Source: an uncultured Mycoplasmatota bacterium | GTDB lineage: Bacteria; Bacillota_I; Bacilli_A; RF39; UBA660 | Length of the DNA stretch: 35,666 nt | Assembly (NCBI GenBank): GCA_947303405.1 | Contig: CAMYYH010000007.1 | Coordinates: 1-35,666, forward strand | Reading direction: 5' to 3' | Translations under genes and position numbers: made by a program | Notes under the pieces: generated by a model | The model's database searches: none | Told to the model about the DNA's origin: nothing | What the model saw: the letters and a program-made list of their open reading frames with translations, nothing else | Part shown: one piece after another, positions 1-9,156 of the stretch | How positions within the stretch are numbered: the first letter of the stretch is position 1 | Layout of the letters: each line of letters begins with the position of its first letter

Positions 1-173
1 TTTAAAAAAATGTATAATTACATATAAAAATAAACAATTTACATTGTTTATTTTTTATTTATTATCCAAGATTAATTCCCTTGTCTAGACACAGCAAATC
101 CTAAAGAAATAGCACCCAATTTAACAACCAACACATTAAGAAAGTAGCTATTAAAGGATTCTATATTCTGCAA

Positions 174-1790
174 TTATTCATCAATTCTATTATATAGAAT
201 ATCTAAATCTTTAATTGTTATATCCCCTTTAGGTTCTTCTTCTTCCCATCTATATTCCTTAAATGATAACATATCTTTTATCTTACTAGATGCATCTCCC
301 ATAAATGGTTTAATTAAATTAGCTATATTAGCCATAATATAAACACAAGTATAAGTAATATTATTAAATTCAGTTAAATCTTCATTCTTAACTTTTACCC
401 AAGGTTCACTAGAATCATAATACTTATTAGCATCAGATATATACTCAAGTATTTGTGATAAAGCATTTCTAAACTCAGCCTTTTCAATAGCTTCACCAAT
501 ACTATCATAAGCTTTTCTAGTCTTTTCCTTAATATCTTTATCTACTATACCCTCTTTAATAATCCCTTCAAACTTCTTATTAATAAATCCTAAGTTCCTA
601 TTAACAAAATTTCCTAATTGACCAACTAAGAACTTATTATGACATTGAATCATCTCTTCTATAGAACAACTAGTATCATGTGTTTCTGGTCCAAGATAAG
701 TAAAATAGAATCTTAAAGTATCTTTAGGAAATCTTTCTAGCAATTCATTAACAGTTAATAGATTACCTTTACTCTTACTCATTTTCTCATCATTTAAGTT
801 AACATATGCACAAGATACTATATAATCTGGTAATCTATAGTTATATTCCAAACCTGATACTAAAGCTGGAAATATAGTCGTATGAAAAGGTATGTTATCT
901 TTGCCATGAACAAAATATGTTCTTAAATTCTTATTATTATCAGACATAAACTTGTCGAAGTCTATACCTCTTTCTTCTGCTACTCTTTGTCCAGCAGATA
1001 AATATCCCATTACTGCTTCTATCCATACATATATTTTCTTGTCCTCATAGCCTTTAACGGGAACATCTACACCCCAATCAAGTTGTCTAGTTGCCGCTCT
1101 ATCTCTAAGCCCTGTATCAATATACTTTTGAGCCTCTCCAACTGCATTCTTTCTCCAAAGATTCTTTCTATCTATAATTAATTGTTGTAACTCTTTTTCA
1201 AAAGCTGTCAATTTAAAGTATAAATGTTTATTATCTTTAGATACTGTATCACTACCACATATTTTACAATGCTTATCTAATACTTCCGAACTATCAAGTG
1301 AAGCTAAACACTCATCACACTGATCCCCAGTACTTACTCCTCCACAATTAGGACACTTACCTACTATTTCTCTATCAGACAAGAATTTATTACATTTCTC
1401 ACAATATACAGCAGGTTCAACTTTTTCATAAATCCAACCATTATCTAATAATCTAGAGAATTGTTTTTGAACATATTTATTATGATAATCCGTCATTGTA
1501 TCAGTATATAAATCATATTCAAATCCCACATTATTAAATGTTTTAACAAATTCTTCATGATAATAATTAGCTACTTTTTCGGGAGTAGTATTTTCTTTTC
1601 TAGCTCTTTCCGTTATAGGTGTACCATGACAATCTGATCCTGATACATATATAACTCTATCACCTTTACCCCTATAATACTTAGCTAATATATCACCCGG
1701 TAATAAAGATGCTAAATGTCCAACATGTAAAAAATAGTTTGAATAAGGCCAAGCTCCTCCTATAAAAATATCTCTACTCATTTCTATCAT
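174..1790 (-). CDS. metG: Methionyl-tRNA synthetase
   Basis: 538-aa ORF with class I aaRS signatures (PYSNYFLHVGHLASLLPGDI, KMSKSKGN) and a Cys-rich zinc domain (CEKC..CPNC..CDEC..CKIC); preceded by a T-box leader. Confidence 0.97.
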   Translation of the reverse strand: MIEMSRDIFIGGAWPYSNYFLHVGHLASLLPGDILAKYYRGKGDRVIYVSGSDCHGTPITERARKENTTPEKVANYYHEEFVKTFNNVGFEYDLYTDTMTDYHNKYVQKQFSRLLDNGWIYEKVEPAVYCEKCNKFLSDREIVGKCPNCGGVSTGDQCDECLASLDSSEVLDKHCKICGSDTVSKDNKHLYFKLTAFEKELQQLIIDRKNLWRKNAVGEAQKYIDTGLRDRAATRQLDWGVDVPVKGYEDKKIYVWIEAVMGYLSAGQRVAEERGIDFDKFMSDNNKNLRTYFVHGKDNIPFHTTIFPALVSGLEYNYRLPDYIVSCAYVNLNDEKMSKSKGNLLTVNELLERFPKDTLRFYFTYLGPETHDTSCSIEEMIQCHNKFLVGQLGNFVNRNLGFINKKFEGIIKEGIVDKDIKEKTRKAYDSIGEAIEKAEFRNALSQILEYISDANKYYDSSEPWVKVKNEDLTEFNNITYTCVYIMANIANLIKPFMGDASSKIKDMLSFKEYRWEEEEPKGDITIKDLDILYNRIDE

Positions 1791-1813
1791 CCCTTCTATT
1801 AACGAGAAAAAGA

Positions 1814-2020
1814 AAAACTACTCATCCAAAGGACGAATAGTTCGTGGTACCACCTTAATTACTTCTTAATATCTTAATGCGATAAACATTATATCTTACT
1901 ACTACTTCAGATATAAAACTCCCAAGCCATGTTCAAATACTGTTCACTAAGAAAGGCTTTCAGTCGGTGACCTTTCATCTCTAATAGCTATTAACTATTC
2001 TACTCTCTTGTTCCTCGTTT
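1814..2020 (-). promoter_or_regulatory. T-box riboswitch leader of metG
   Basis: Reverse complement contains the T-box AAGGTGGTACCACG (1846-1857 region), a terminator stem AACTATTCGTCC/GGATGAGTAGTT followed by TTTCTTTTT, and a stem I-like region with GAACATGG, consistent with an AUG (Met) specifier. Confidence 0.9.
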
Positions 2021-2079
2021 TTCTAATTACAATTAAACAACATTTTTTTATATTTGTCAAAAAATTCTACCAGTGTTAA

Positions 2080-2300
2080 TTTAAATTTGAAGTGCAAAAT
2101 TTAAGCATTGAAAAAGACATATGAATAATCTATAATATCTTTTCGCTGAAAAAGAAAGGAAAATTCATATGTCTAAAGCAAATAATACTATAAAAAGAAA
2201 AAGAATCAATATCATCATTTAACCGAACATGATAGACCACTATCTCTTAAAAACAATAGATTTTTAGACGATATTAACAATAAACGCACTTAATCGTCAA
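2080..2300 (+). mobile_element. Degenerate remnant of an IS30-family-like insertion sequence
   Basis: Terminal-repeat-like AATTTGAAGTGCAAAATTTAA, then ATG at 2169 with MSKANNTIKRKR... that after one frameshift continues (N)QYHHLTEHDR, resembling the IS30 transposase N-terminus; the rest is disrupted by stops. Confidence 0.4.
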
Positions 2301-2363
2301 CGATTTTTAAAAATACTCCAAAACTATTATGAATAATATAATTTCTTTTCAAATCATCACCTT

Positions 2364-3165
2364 TTATTGTATTTCAATTATTTCTAAATCATTAGGAACA
2401 ATAACATTATTGCTAAAATACTGTTTTGCTTCCTTTGTATATAATTCTTTTCTATCTTTGTGAGATTCTTCCGTATGATATATTATTAAATTTTTAATAT
2501 TTAAGGGCTCCATCACTTCACAAACAGATTTTACTGTCGAATGATGTTCTTTAACAATTTGGGGAACACCCTCTTCCGAATCCATACAAAATGCTTCATG
2601 CATTACATAATCTGCCCCTTTAATCCTATCATAAAAACTGAATTACATATCTCATCTCCTAAAAAAACTAATTTCTTACCTAACTTTAATACAGTTTCAA
2701 AACCATAAAGAGAATTCCCTTTTGCACAAGTATCAAAGAAAGTAAATTCTTCTCCAGCTATGTTAATACTTTCTTCACCCCTTAAAACGTGTATAATCGT
2801 ATTCGTTTTTATTATATCCTGTAGCATTTTAGGAAATACTGCCGATACTAATTTATCAATCGACTCGGCTACTTCTTCGTTACAATATATATTAATTTTT
2901 TCTTTATAATCAGTATTATAATAAGCTCTAGCGACAATTTTAAAAAACCAACATAATCCCAAAATATGGTCGGTATGACAATGAGAAATAAATATATTAT
3001 GAATATCCGTCAACTTATAACCCATTTTTTCTAGATTCTCAACTATACGGATACTGCCCCAGTATCAACAAGTAATCTATCTTCACTATTTTCTAATAAA
3101 AAACAAGTATTATATAAATCTTTTACTGAACCATGGCCAGTACCTAACATTATTATTCTTTCCAT
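2364..3165 (-). pseudogene. Metallo-beta-lactamase-fold hydrolase (RNase Z-like), disrupted by two frameshifts
   Basis: Three consecutive pieces in different frames form one protein: MERIIMLGTGHGSVKDLYNTCFLLENSEDRLLVDTG / ..LEKMGYKLTDIHNIFISHCHTDHILGL...VFLGDEICN / DRIKGADYVMHEAFCMDSEE..HHSTVKSVCEVMEPLNIKNLIIYHTEESH. HxHxDH motif present. Confidence 0.8.
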
Positions 3166-3173
3166 AATTACCC

Positions 3174-3623
3174 TTACTTTTCATCCTGCATATACTTAAT
3201 TACTTTAGCAAGTATTTCTTGATCATAAGGTTCTCCAACTCTTATATTAACAACATATGGCCAATCGAAATCTTTCCACGTAAGATCAAATAACTCTATT
3301 TCTTTATCATATCTAGGAAAAGCATGATAATGAACAATACAATCCTTCATCATAACTGCCATATAATTAAATCTTACAGCCCCAAACTTATCCTTACATA
3401 ACTCTTCATACCATTTAATTACTTTAGGATACTCTATAGCTTCTTCTTCTGTCATCTCCCCTATAGAGGGACATTGTCTTTTTAATGCAATAATTGCCGC
3501 TCCTATAGTAACTTGTTTAGCCCTAATACATACTATCCAATGCTCAAATTCTTTAATAGTATTAACATCAGGTCTAAATTTTTGCAAAAATTCTAAATTA
3601 CTCATATAATCAACCCTCATCAT
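3174..3623 (-). CDS. HIT-like (histidine triad) family protein
   Basis: Ends with an HIT-like motif (CIVHYHAFPRYDKE) in a ~149-aa protein; N-terminal FEHWIVCIRAKQVTIGAAII is typical of HIT-like folds. Translation may start at the internal Met (MSNLEF). Confidence 0.65.
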   Translation of the reverse strand: MMRVDYMSNLEFLQKFRPDVNTIKEFEHWIVCIRAKQVTIGAAIIALKRQCPSIGEMTEEEAIEYPKVIKWYEELCKDKFGAVRFNYMAVMMKDCIVHYHAFPRYDKEIELFDLTWKDFDWPYVVNIRVGEPYDQEILAKVIKYMQDEK

Positions 3624-3677
3624 CTATATAACATAATAACAAATAATGAAACATTTTCATCATCCTATATACTAAGT

Positions 3678-4655
3678 TTATTTTCTTCTTCCACCCAAGG
3701 TTGAAACATCTACTAGCCTATCAATGCTTCTTAAAGGAAGAACTTTAAAGAAAGATAAAAGCTTCAAAAATTCAATTATATCCTTCGTATTTTTTGTTTC
3801 TTCACCAGAAGGATAAGAATAATTATCAGCTGCCGCCATATATCTACCAACAAGTTCCGTTAGCCAATTATCTTCTTCAGCTACTTCACTAGTGAAAATA
3901 AACGACGAGCCTTTGAAAGCCTCCATAGAAAAAGAATACTCAATTGTTCTATCTCTAAGAATATTTAAAGTAGAGAAATAAGAACTTCGACATAAAGCAT
4001 TATAAAAACATAACATAATATACTTTAAATCGTAATTTGGTCTTTTAAAAATCTTTTCATTACCATCTTTACTTTTTATAACAATAGTATCTCTTTTTAA
4101 TATAACTTTATTCCCATTCCCATTTAGATTTTCTCGTATATGATTAACAATATATAGAACTTCTTCTGGTACCTTTCCCCAAGATAGAAGCTCTATCATT
4201 GCCATATAATCAAGTAACTCTTCTATTTCTGCCTTCATTGCCATATAATCAAGTAACTCTTCTATTTCTGCCTTGTTCTCAGAATTTTCATAATAATTAA
4301 TAGTATTTATTCCTTTACGTATAAAATATCTAGCAATTAGTTCTGATAACCAAGCATTTTCCTCTTCTACCTCACTTTTAAAACTAAAAGACATATTAGA
4401 AACATGAGGAGATCTGACAGAAAACACTATACCTGCTTCCATACTAATATCATATTTCGCCTTTAAAGGGGGCTCGTTTATTAACTCAAGTAAAGATAAA
4501 AGAAGATCTTTTACGCTCTCATTTGGCCTTAAAAACTCCTTTTCATCACCCGAACGACTTCTTAAAACAATAGAATTAGTACACAAAACAAACTCCGTAA
4601 CATCATCGGCACTAGAAACATTTTGGATATAATCAATTATCTCATACATATACAA
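3678..4655 (-). CDS. Hypothetical protein with two homologous halves
   Basis: ORF of 325 aa. The halves share a pattern: NSIVLRSRSGDEKEFLRPN..SMEAGIVFSVRS..SFSFKSEVEEENAWLSELIARYF versus DTIVIKSKDGNEKIFKRPN..YSFSMEAFKGSSFIFTSEVAEEDNWLTELVGRYM. No family recognised. Confidence 0.75.
   Translation of the reverse strand: MYMYEIIDYIQNVSSADDVTEFVLCTNSIVLRSRSGDEKEFLRPNESVKDLLLSLLELINEPPLKAKYDISMEAGIVFSVRSPHVSNMSFSFKSEVEEENAWLSELIARYFIRKGINTINYYENSENKAEIEELLDYMAMKAEIEELLDYMAMIELLSWGKVPEEVLYIVNHIRENLNGNGNKVILKRDTIVIKSKDGNEKIFKRPNYDLKYIMLCFYNALCRSSYFSTLNILRDRTIEYSFSMEAFKGSSFIFTSEVAEEDNWLTELVGRYMAAADNYSYPSGEETKNTKDIIEFLKLLSFFKVLPLRSIDRLVDVSTLGGRRK
4197..4274 (-). repeat. Perfect in-frame tandem duplication, 39 bp x 2
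   Basis: Unit cattgccatataatcaagtaactcttctatttctgcctt at 4197-4235 and 4236-4274, encoding AEIEELLDYMAMK twice. Confidence 0.97.
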
Positions 4656-4688
4656 TCATTCCTTACAACTATTATCATACCACATAAC

Positions 4689-4721
4689 AATAAGATAATG
4701 AAATATATTCATTATCTTATT
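4689..4721 (-). terminator. Hairpin terminator overlapping the valS stop
   Basis: AATAAGATAATGAA / TTCATTATCTTATT inverted repeat. Confidence 0.6.
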
Positions 4722-7272
4722 TTGTTAATTCTTCCAACTTTTTCTTTTCTTCTTCTAATTTTTGTCTATCCATTTCCACTATATTAGCCGGAGCCTTATT
4801 AACATAGTTCTCATTAGCTAGCAGCTTTTCTCTTCTTTCAATAGACGCCTTTAATAGCTTAATATTAGCTTCTTTTAACGCTTTGTCCGCTTCTGATTCT
4901 ATCTTTTCAAAGAAAATTTGCGCTTTTACACGAGCAGAGAATACTTTATACGCTTTCATACCTAAAGGCTCTTTAACAATGTGTTCTTCCAACTTTAACA
5001 TTTTTACTATTAATTCATTATCATCTTCAGTATCAAACATTACTTTCATATCTTTAGTAATGTTATTTTCAGCTTTAACATTTCTAAAGTTTTTAATAAA
5101 GTCTACTGCATCATCTACTGCTATTTCTTCTTCTTTGTAAATCTGTTTCTTTTCATATTTAGGATATTCACTAATCATTATTGATTCAGTTTCTTTAACT
5201 GGTAGCATTTGATATATTTCCTCGGTAACAAATGGCATAAATGGATGTAACATTTTTAGTATCCCTGTTAGTACATAACATAACGTAGACTTAGTAGATT
5301 CACTATCTAATGAATACTTAGCCATCTCTATATAATAATCACAGAATGTATTCCAAGTAAAATCATACAACTCTGCTCCTGCTAAATTAAATTCATATTT
5401 ATCCATATGTTTAGTAACACTCTTTAAAACATGATTGTATTTCGTTAATATCCATTTATCTTCTGGTTTTAAATCCTTTAGTGATATCTTTTTTAAATCC
5501 CCTATATTCATTAAAACAAAACGAGAAGCATTCCATATCTTATTAATAAAATTCCAAGTAGAAGTAAGTTTAACTTCATCAAATCTCAAATCCATTCCCA
5601 TTGATCCATCTGTAGTTAAGTAATAACGTAAAGAATCAGCCCCATACTTATCAACCATATCAAACGGATCAACCCCATTACCTAATGATTTAGACATCTT
5701 TCTACCTTGTTTATCTCTTATTAAGCCATGGATAACACAATCTTTAAACGGATGTTTATTAGTTATATATTCAGATTGAAAAGTCATTCTAGCTACCCAG
5801 AAGAATATAATATCATATCCTGTAACTAAGCAATCTGTTGGAAAATATCTTTCAAAATCAACAGTCTTTTTAGGCCAACCCAATGTTGAGAATGGCCATA
5901 AAGCACTACTAAACCAAGTATCAAGTACATCTTCATCTTGTACCCAACCTTTCTCCTTAGGTGGTTCCATTCCAACATACAATTCATCATCTTTATACCA
6001 AGCTGGTATTCTATGTCCCCACCATAATTGTCTAGATATACACCAGTCATAAGATATGTTCATCCAATGTTTTAATACCTTTTCAAATCTACGTGGAACA
6101 AAATTTACTTTCTTTTCTTTATCCTCTTGATATTCTAATACTCTTTTAGCAAGTGGTTCCATTTTAACAAACCATTGTTTCTTTAACATTGGTTCCACCA
6201 TAACTCCTGTTCTTTCACTATGGCCTACTTCATGAGTTAATGGTTCTATTTCTAATAATAAATCTAGTTCTTTTAAATCTTTTAAAACTTCTTCACGGCA
6301 CTCTTCTCTAGTCATTCCTCGATATTTCTTAGGAACATTTTCATTCATTGTCGCATCATCATTCATAATGATAATACGTTCTAAATTATGACGATTACCT
6401 ACTTCAAAGTCATTAGGGTCATGAGCAGGGGTGATCTTAACACAGCCTGTTCCCTTTTCCATATCAGCATGTTCATCTGTTATAACAGGTATTGGTTTAT
6501 TTACAAGTGGTAATATAACATTTTTACCAACAAATTTCTTATATCTCTTATCATTTTCATTAACTGCTACAGCAGTATCACCAAATAGAGTTTCAGGTCT
6601 AGTTGTTGCAACATCTAAATACTCCTCTTCACCTTCTAGTTTATACTTCAAATGATAAAAAGCACTCTTTTCCGATTTATAAACAACCTCTTCATTAGAT
6701 AGAGCTGTCTTAGCAGCAGGATCCCAATTAATTATCTTCTCTCCGCGATATATTAAACCCTTATTGTAATAGTCTACAAATACTTTTCTAACTGCGTAGT
6801 TTAAATCTTCATCTAAAGTAAATCTTTCTCTAGTATAATCAACTGACAATCCTAATCCCGCCCATTGATTACGAATACTATCCCCATATTCATGGGTCCA
6901 GTCCCAACAAGCTTCTAAGAATTTCTCTCTACCATATTCATATTTATCTATACCCTTATCTTTTAACCTTTTTACAACCTTAGCTTCCGTAGCAATAGCC
7001 GCATGGTCCATACCAGGTAGCCATAAAGTATCATAACCCTTCATTCTCTTATATCTAACTATTGCATCCTGAATAGATGTATCATAAGCATGACCTATAT
7101 GTAATTTACCAGTAACGTTAGGCGGCGGTATTACAATACAAAATGGTTCTTTATTTGACTTATTATCTGCTTCAAAATACCCTTTTTCTTTCCAATAATT
7201 ATATTTATCTTTTTCAACCATTAAATGATTATATTTTTTATCTAGTTCTTTCATATTCCTCAATCCCTTCAC
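4717..7272 (-). CDS. valS: Valyl-tRNA synthetase
   Basis: 851 aa; PPPNVTGKLHIGHA, WLPGMDHAAIATEAKV, KMSKSLGNGVDP and a C-terminal coiled coil. Likely start is MKELDKKYNH at about 7254. Confidence 0.98.
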   Translation of the reverse strand: MKGLRNMKELDKKYNHLMVEKDKYNYWKEKGYFEADNKSNKEPFCIVIPPPNVTGKLHIGHAYDTSIQDAIVRYKRMKGYDTLWLPGMDHAAIATEAKVVKRLKDKGIDKYEYGREKFLEACWDWTHEYGDSIRNQWAGLGLSVDYTRERFTLDEDLNYAVRKVFVDYYNKGLIYRGEKIINWDPAAKTALSNEEVVYKSEKSAFYHLKYKLEGEEEYLDVATTRPETLFGDTAVAVNENDKRYKKFVGKNVILPLVNKPIPVITDEHADMEKGTGCVKITPAHDPNDFEVGNRHNLERIIIMNDDATMNENVPKKYRGMTREECREEVLKDLKELDLLLEIEPLTHEVGHSERTGVMVEPMLKKQWFVKMEPLAKRVLEYQEDKEKKVNFVPRRFEKVLKHWMNISYDWCISRQLWWGHRIPAWYKDDELYVGMEPPKEKGWVQDEDVLDTWFSSALWPFSTLGWPKKTVDFERYFPTDCLVTGYDIIFFWVARMTFQSEYITNKHPFKDCVIHGLIRDKQGRKMSKSLGNGVDPFDMVDKYGADSLRYYLTTDGSMGMDLRFDEVKLTSTWNFINKIWNASRFVLMNIGDLKKISLKDLKPEDKWILTKYNHVLKSVTKHMDKYEFNLAGAELYDFTWNTFCDYYIEMAKYSLDSESTKSTLCYVLTGILKMLHPFMPFVTEEIYQMLPVKETESIMISEYPKYEKKQIYKEEEIAVDDAVDFIKNFRNVKAENNITKDMKVMFDTEDDNELIVKMLKLEEHIVKEPLGMKAYKVFSARVKAQIFFEKIESEADKALKEANIKLLKASIERREKLLANENYVNKAPANIVEMDRQKLEEEKKKLEELTK

Positions 7273-7984
7273 CTATACATTTCATAACATAATTATATAA
7301 TTCTAATATTTCTTCATTATCTTTTATCTCATCATAAAACTTTTCAAATAGTTCCTTTATTTCCTTATATACTACTCCATAATTTATATCCAAAGGATAA
7401 GCAAACTTAACAACAAAATCATCATTATGAGTTTTAAGTTCTCTATGATCTACCAACATATGTTTCCAAAAGTACTCTTTTACTTTTTCAGACACTTTAG
7501 AATCATCCGGATACAAATTTGTTTCTTTTAAAGTACCCGACAAATATAAAACATCTATTTTATCAGTATCCCTTATCAACATTGCATGCATATTCATTCT
7601 TTCATCATCACACTTTTTAAACTGCCATTGATTATGAGCAATTATCGCAAATTTAATAATTGGATACCATTCTTTATTATCACAAATTCCTTCAATAAGA
7701 CCATCCTCAAATAATAACTTAGCCCCAAAAGTTCCATGATCCATTGATACATGGTCCATATATGTCTTATATCTCTTAATTTGCTCAAATCTCCCAATAT
7801 CATGTACTAATCCTATTATTTTAGCAATCTCTATATCTTCTTTACTAAAACCTAGTAATTTAGCATACTTAACTTGTAGATCAGCGACTCGATATGAATG
7901 ATTATACTTTAAACGAATGTCCTTATCATTCATATCATAACTCTTTATAATTTTTTCAAACTTCCTATTTTTCATATAAATCAT
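7238..7984 (-). CDS. HD-domain phosphohydrolase
   Basis: HSYRVADLQVKYAKLLGF...GLVHDIGRFEQ and later AHNQWQ/RDTDKIDVL match HD hydrolases. Start may be MKNRKFEKI at 7975. Confidence 0.85.
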   Translation of the reverse strand: MIYMKNRKFEKIIKSYDMNDKDIRLKYNHSYRVADLQVKYAKLLGFSKEDIEIAKIIGLVHDIGRFEQIKRYKTYMDHVSMDHGTFGAKLLFEDGLIEGICDNKEWYPIIKFAIIAHNQWQFKKCDDERMNMHAMLIRDTDKIDVLYLSGTLKETNLYPDDSKVSEKVKEYFWKHMLVDHRELKTHNDDFVVKFAYPLDINYGVVYKEIKELFEKFYDEIKDNEEILELYNYVMKCIGEGIEEYERTR

Positions 7985-7989
7985 CTTCC

Positions 7990-8190
7990 AAAATAAAAAT
8001 AGTTATATCTAAGGACTACTACTGTAGCGGTACCACCTTAGTTCATAACTATTGTTACACCCTCTTAATTACTTAACGCGTAATAAACGATTTACTCCAA
8101 AAGCAACCTTCCTATACTTTCATTATTCATTTCCACCAACCATGAACTCTCTATTAACTACAATATAGTACTCCTCTTTTTTCAACGTAC
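7990..8190 (-). promoter_or_regulatory. T-box riboswitch leader of the HD-hydrolase–valS operon
   Basis: Reverse complement contains CTAAGGTGGTACCGC, a terminator stem (AATAGTTAT..CTAAGG / CCTTAG..ATAACTATT + TTTATTTT), and GGAGTAAAT, compatible with a GUA (Val) specifier. Confidence 0.9.
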
Positions 8191-8236
8191 TAAGTGTATT
8201 ATATACTCTACAAAGAAGAAAATCAACTTATATAAA

Positions 8237-8269
8237 AATAATAATTCATCAAATTGATGAATTATTATT
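8237..8269 (-). terminator. Hairpin terminator after the TPM-domain gene
   Basis: AATAATAATTCATC-AAATT-GATGAATTATTATT inverted repeat just downstream of the stop at 8278. Confidence 0.55.
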
Positions 8270-8277
8270 ATAAAGCG

Positions 8278-9156
8278 TTAGAAGCTGTGACCTCCTCCAC
8301 CTCCGGACGAGCCGCCTCCTCCGCCGCCAGAGCTTCCGCCTCCAGAAGAGCCGCCTCCACTACTAGAAGAAGGTGGATTGTATTTTTTACTTGTACCTGT
8401 TTTTATAATACTTACATCGCCAGCTTTAAAACTAACATTCGAATAAGCCAGTAACTGTTTATCAGTAGCTACAGGTATTTTAGTTTTATTAATCATAAAT
8501 AGAAATGTTCCAAAAAAACCTATTATAATAGATATTAAAGCATTAGTAACATGCCTCATTGGCTCCATTATCTTTCTACCTTCTAATAAATCAAAAATCT
8601 CCTTGTAAGCTTCTTTAGCGCAATCATAATACAAACCAGCAGTTGCTTTTTTATATGTATTATCTGTAATTAAATATGCCTTACTACTTGTTATAGTTTT
8701 ATAATTTTCCCCATCAGAAAATATATATATTTCTCTATTAGCCATGTCTATCAAGAACAAAGTCCCACTTTGTGTACCAAATCTACTATGATAATATTCA
8801 CTCGCATACCTAGCTGTAGAATAATTATGATTATAAGAAATTGAATTGAAAATAATATGACCATACTTAGTTAAAGGTATCATGTCATCTATTAATTCTT
8901 TCATTTTATCTGCACCAATCAAACTAGCGCCATCACTTATAACAACTTTATATCCAGTTTTCTCATTAACGTATTCTACATCTGACTTTCTAATCTCTGT
9001 TTCATATCCGGCATCTTGATTATTATCAAAACCTACTGCTTCTCCATATGCTTCAACTATATCTTGTTCATACTCTTTTATAGTCTCGTCATCTACTGCT
9101 AATACCATACAAGGAACAAAAAGAAGTACTAAGAATAAACTAATAATCTTTTTCAT
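8278..9156 (-). CDS. TPM-domain membrane protein with Gly-rich C-terminus
   Basis: Signal peptide MKKIISLFLVLLFVPCMVLA, TPM-like luminal domain, TM segment, and a low-complexity tail SSSSGGGSSGGG...GGGGGHSF, typical of TPM (DUF477) proteins. Confidence 0.8.
   Translation of the reverse strand: MKKIISLFLVLLFVPCMVLAVDDETIKEYEQDIVEAYGEAVGFDNNQDAGYETEIRKSDVEYVNEKTGYKVVISDGASLIGADKMKELIDDMIPLTKYGHIIFNSISYNHNYSTARYASEYYHSRFGTQSGTLFLIDMANREIYIFSDGENYKTITSSKAYLITDNTYKKATAGLYYDCAKEAYKEIFDLLEGRKIMEPMRHVTNALISIIIGFFGTFLFMINKTKIPVATDKQLLAYSNVSFKAGDVSIIKTGTSKKYNPPSSSSGGGSSGGGSSGGGGGGSSGGGGGHSF

Noticed and set aside
4883-5140. Plus-strand ORFs inside valS (4883, 5435, 6431) and the minus-strand out-of-frame ORF at 5826
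   Set aside because: Overlap a confidently identified valS; translations resemble no family and lack RBS support.
8278-8370. Locally GC-rich block
   Set aside because: Explained by the poly-Gly/Ser codons of the TPM-protein tail, not by a foreign or variable-region origin.
8254-8454. Plus-strand ORF MMNYYYKALEAVTSSTSGRAASSAARAS...
   Set aside because: Antisense of the Gly/Ser-rich tail of the TPM-domain protein; low-complexity artefact with no RBS.
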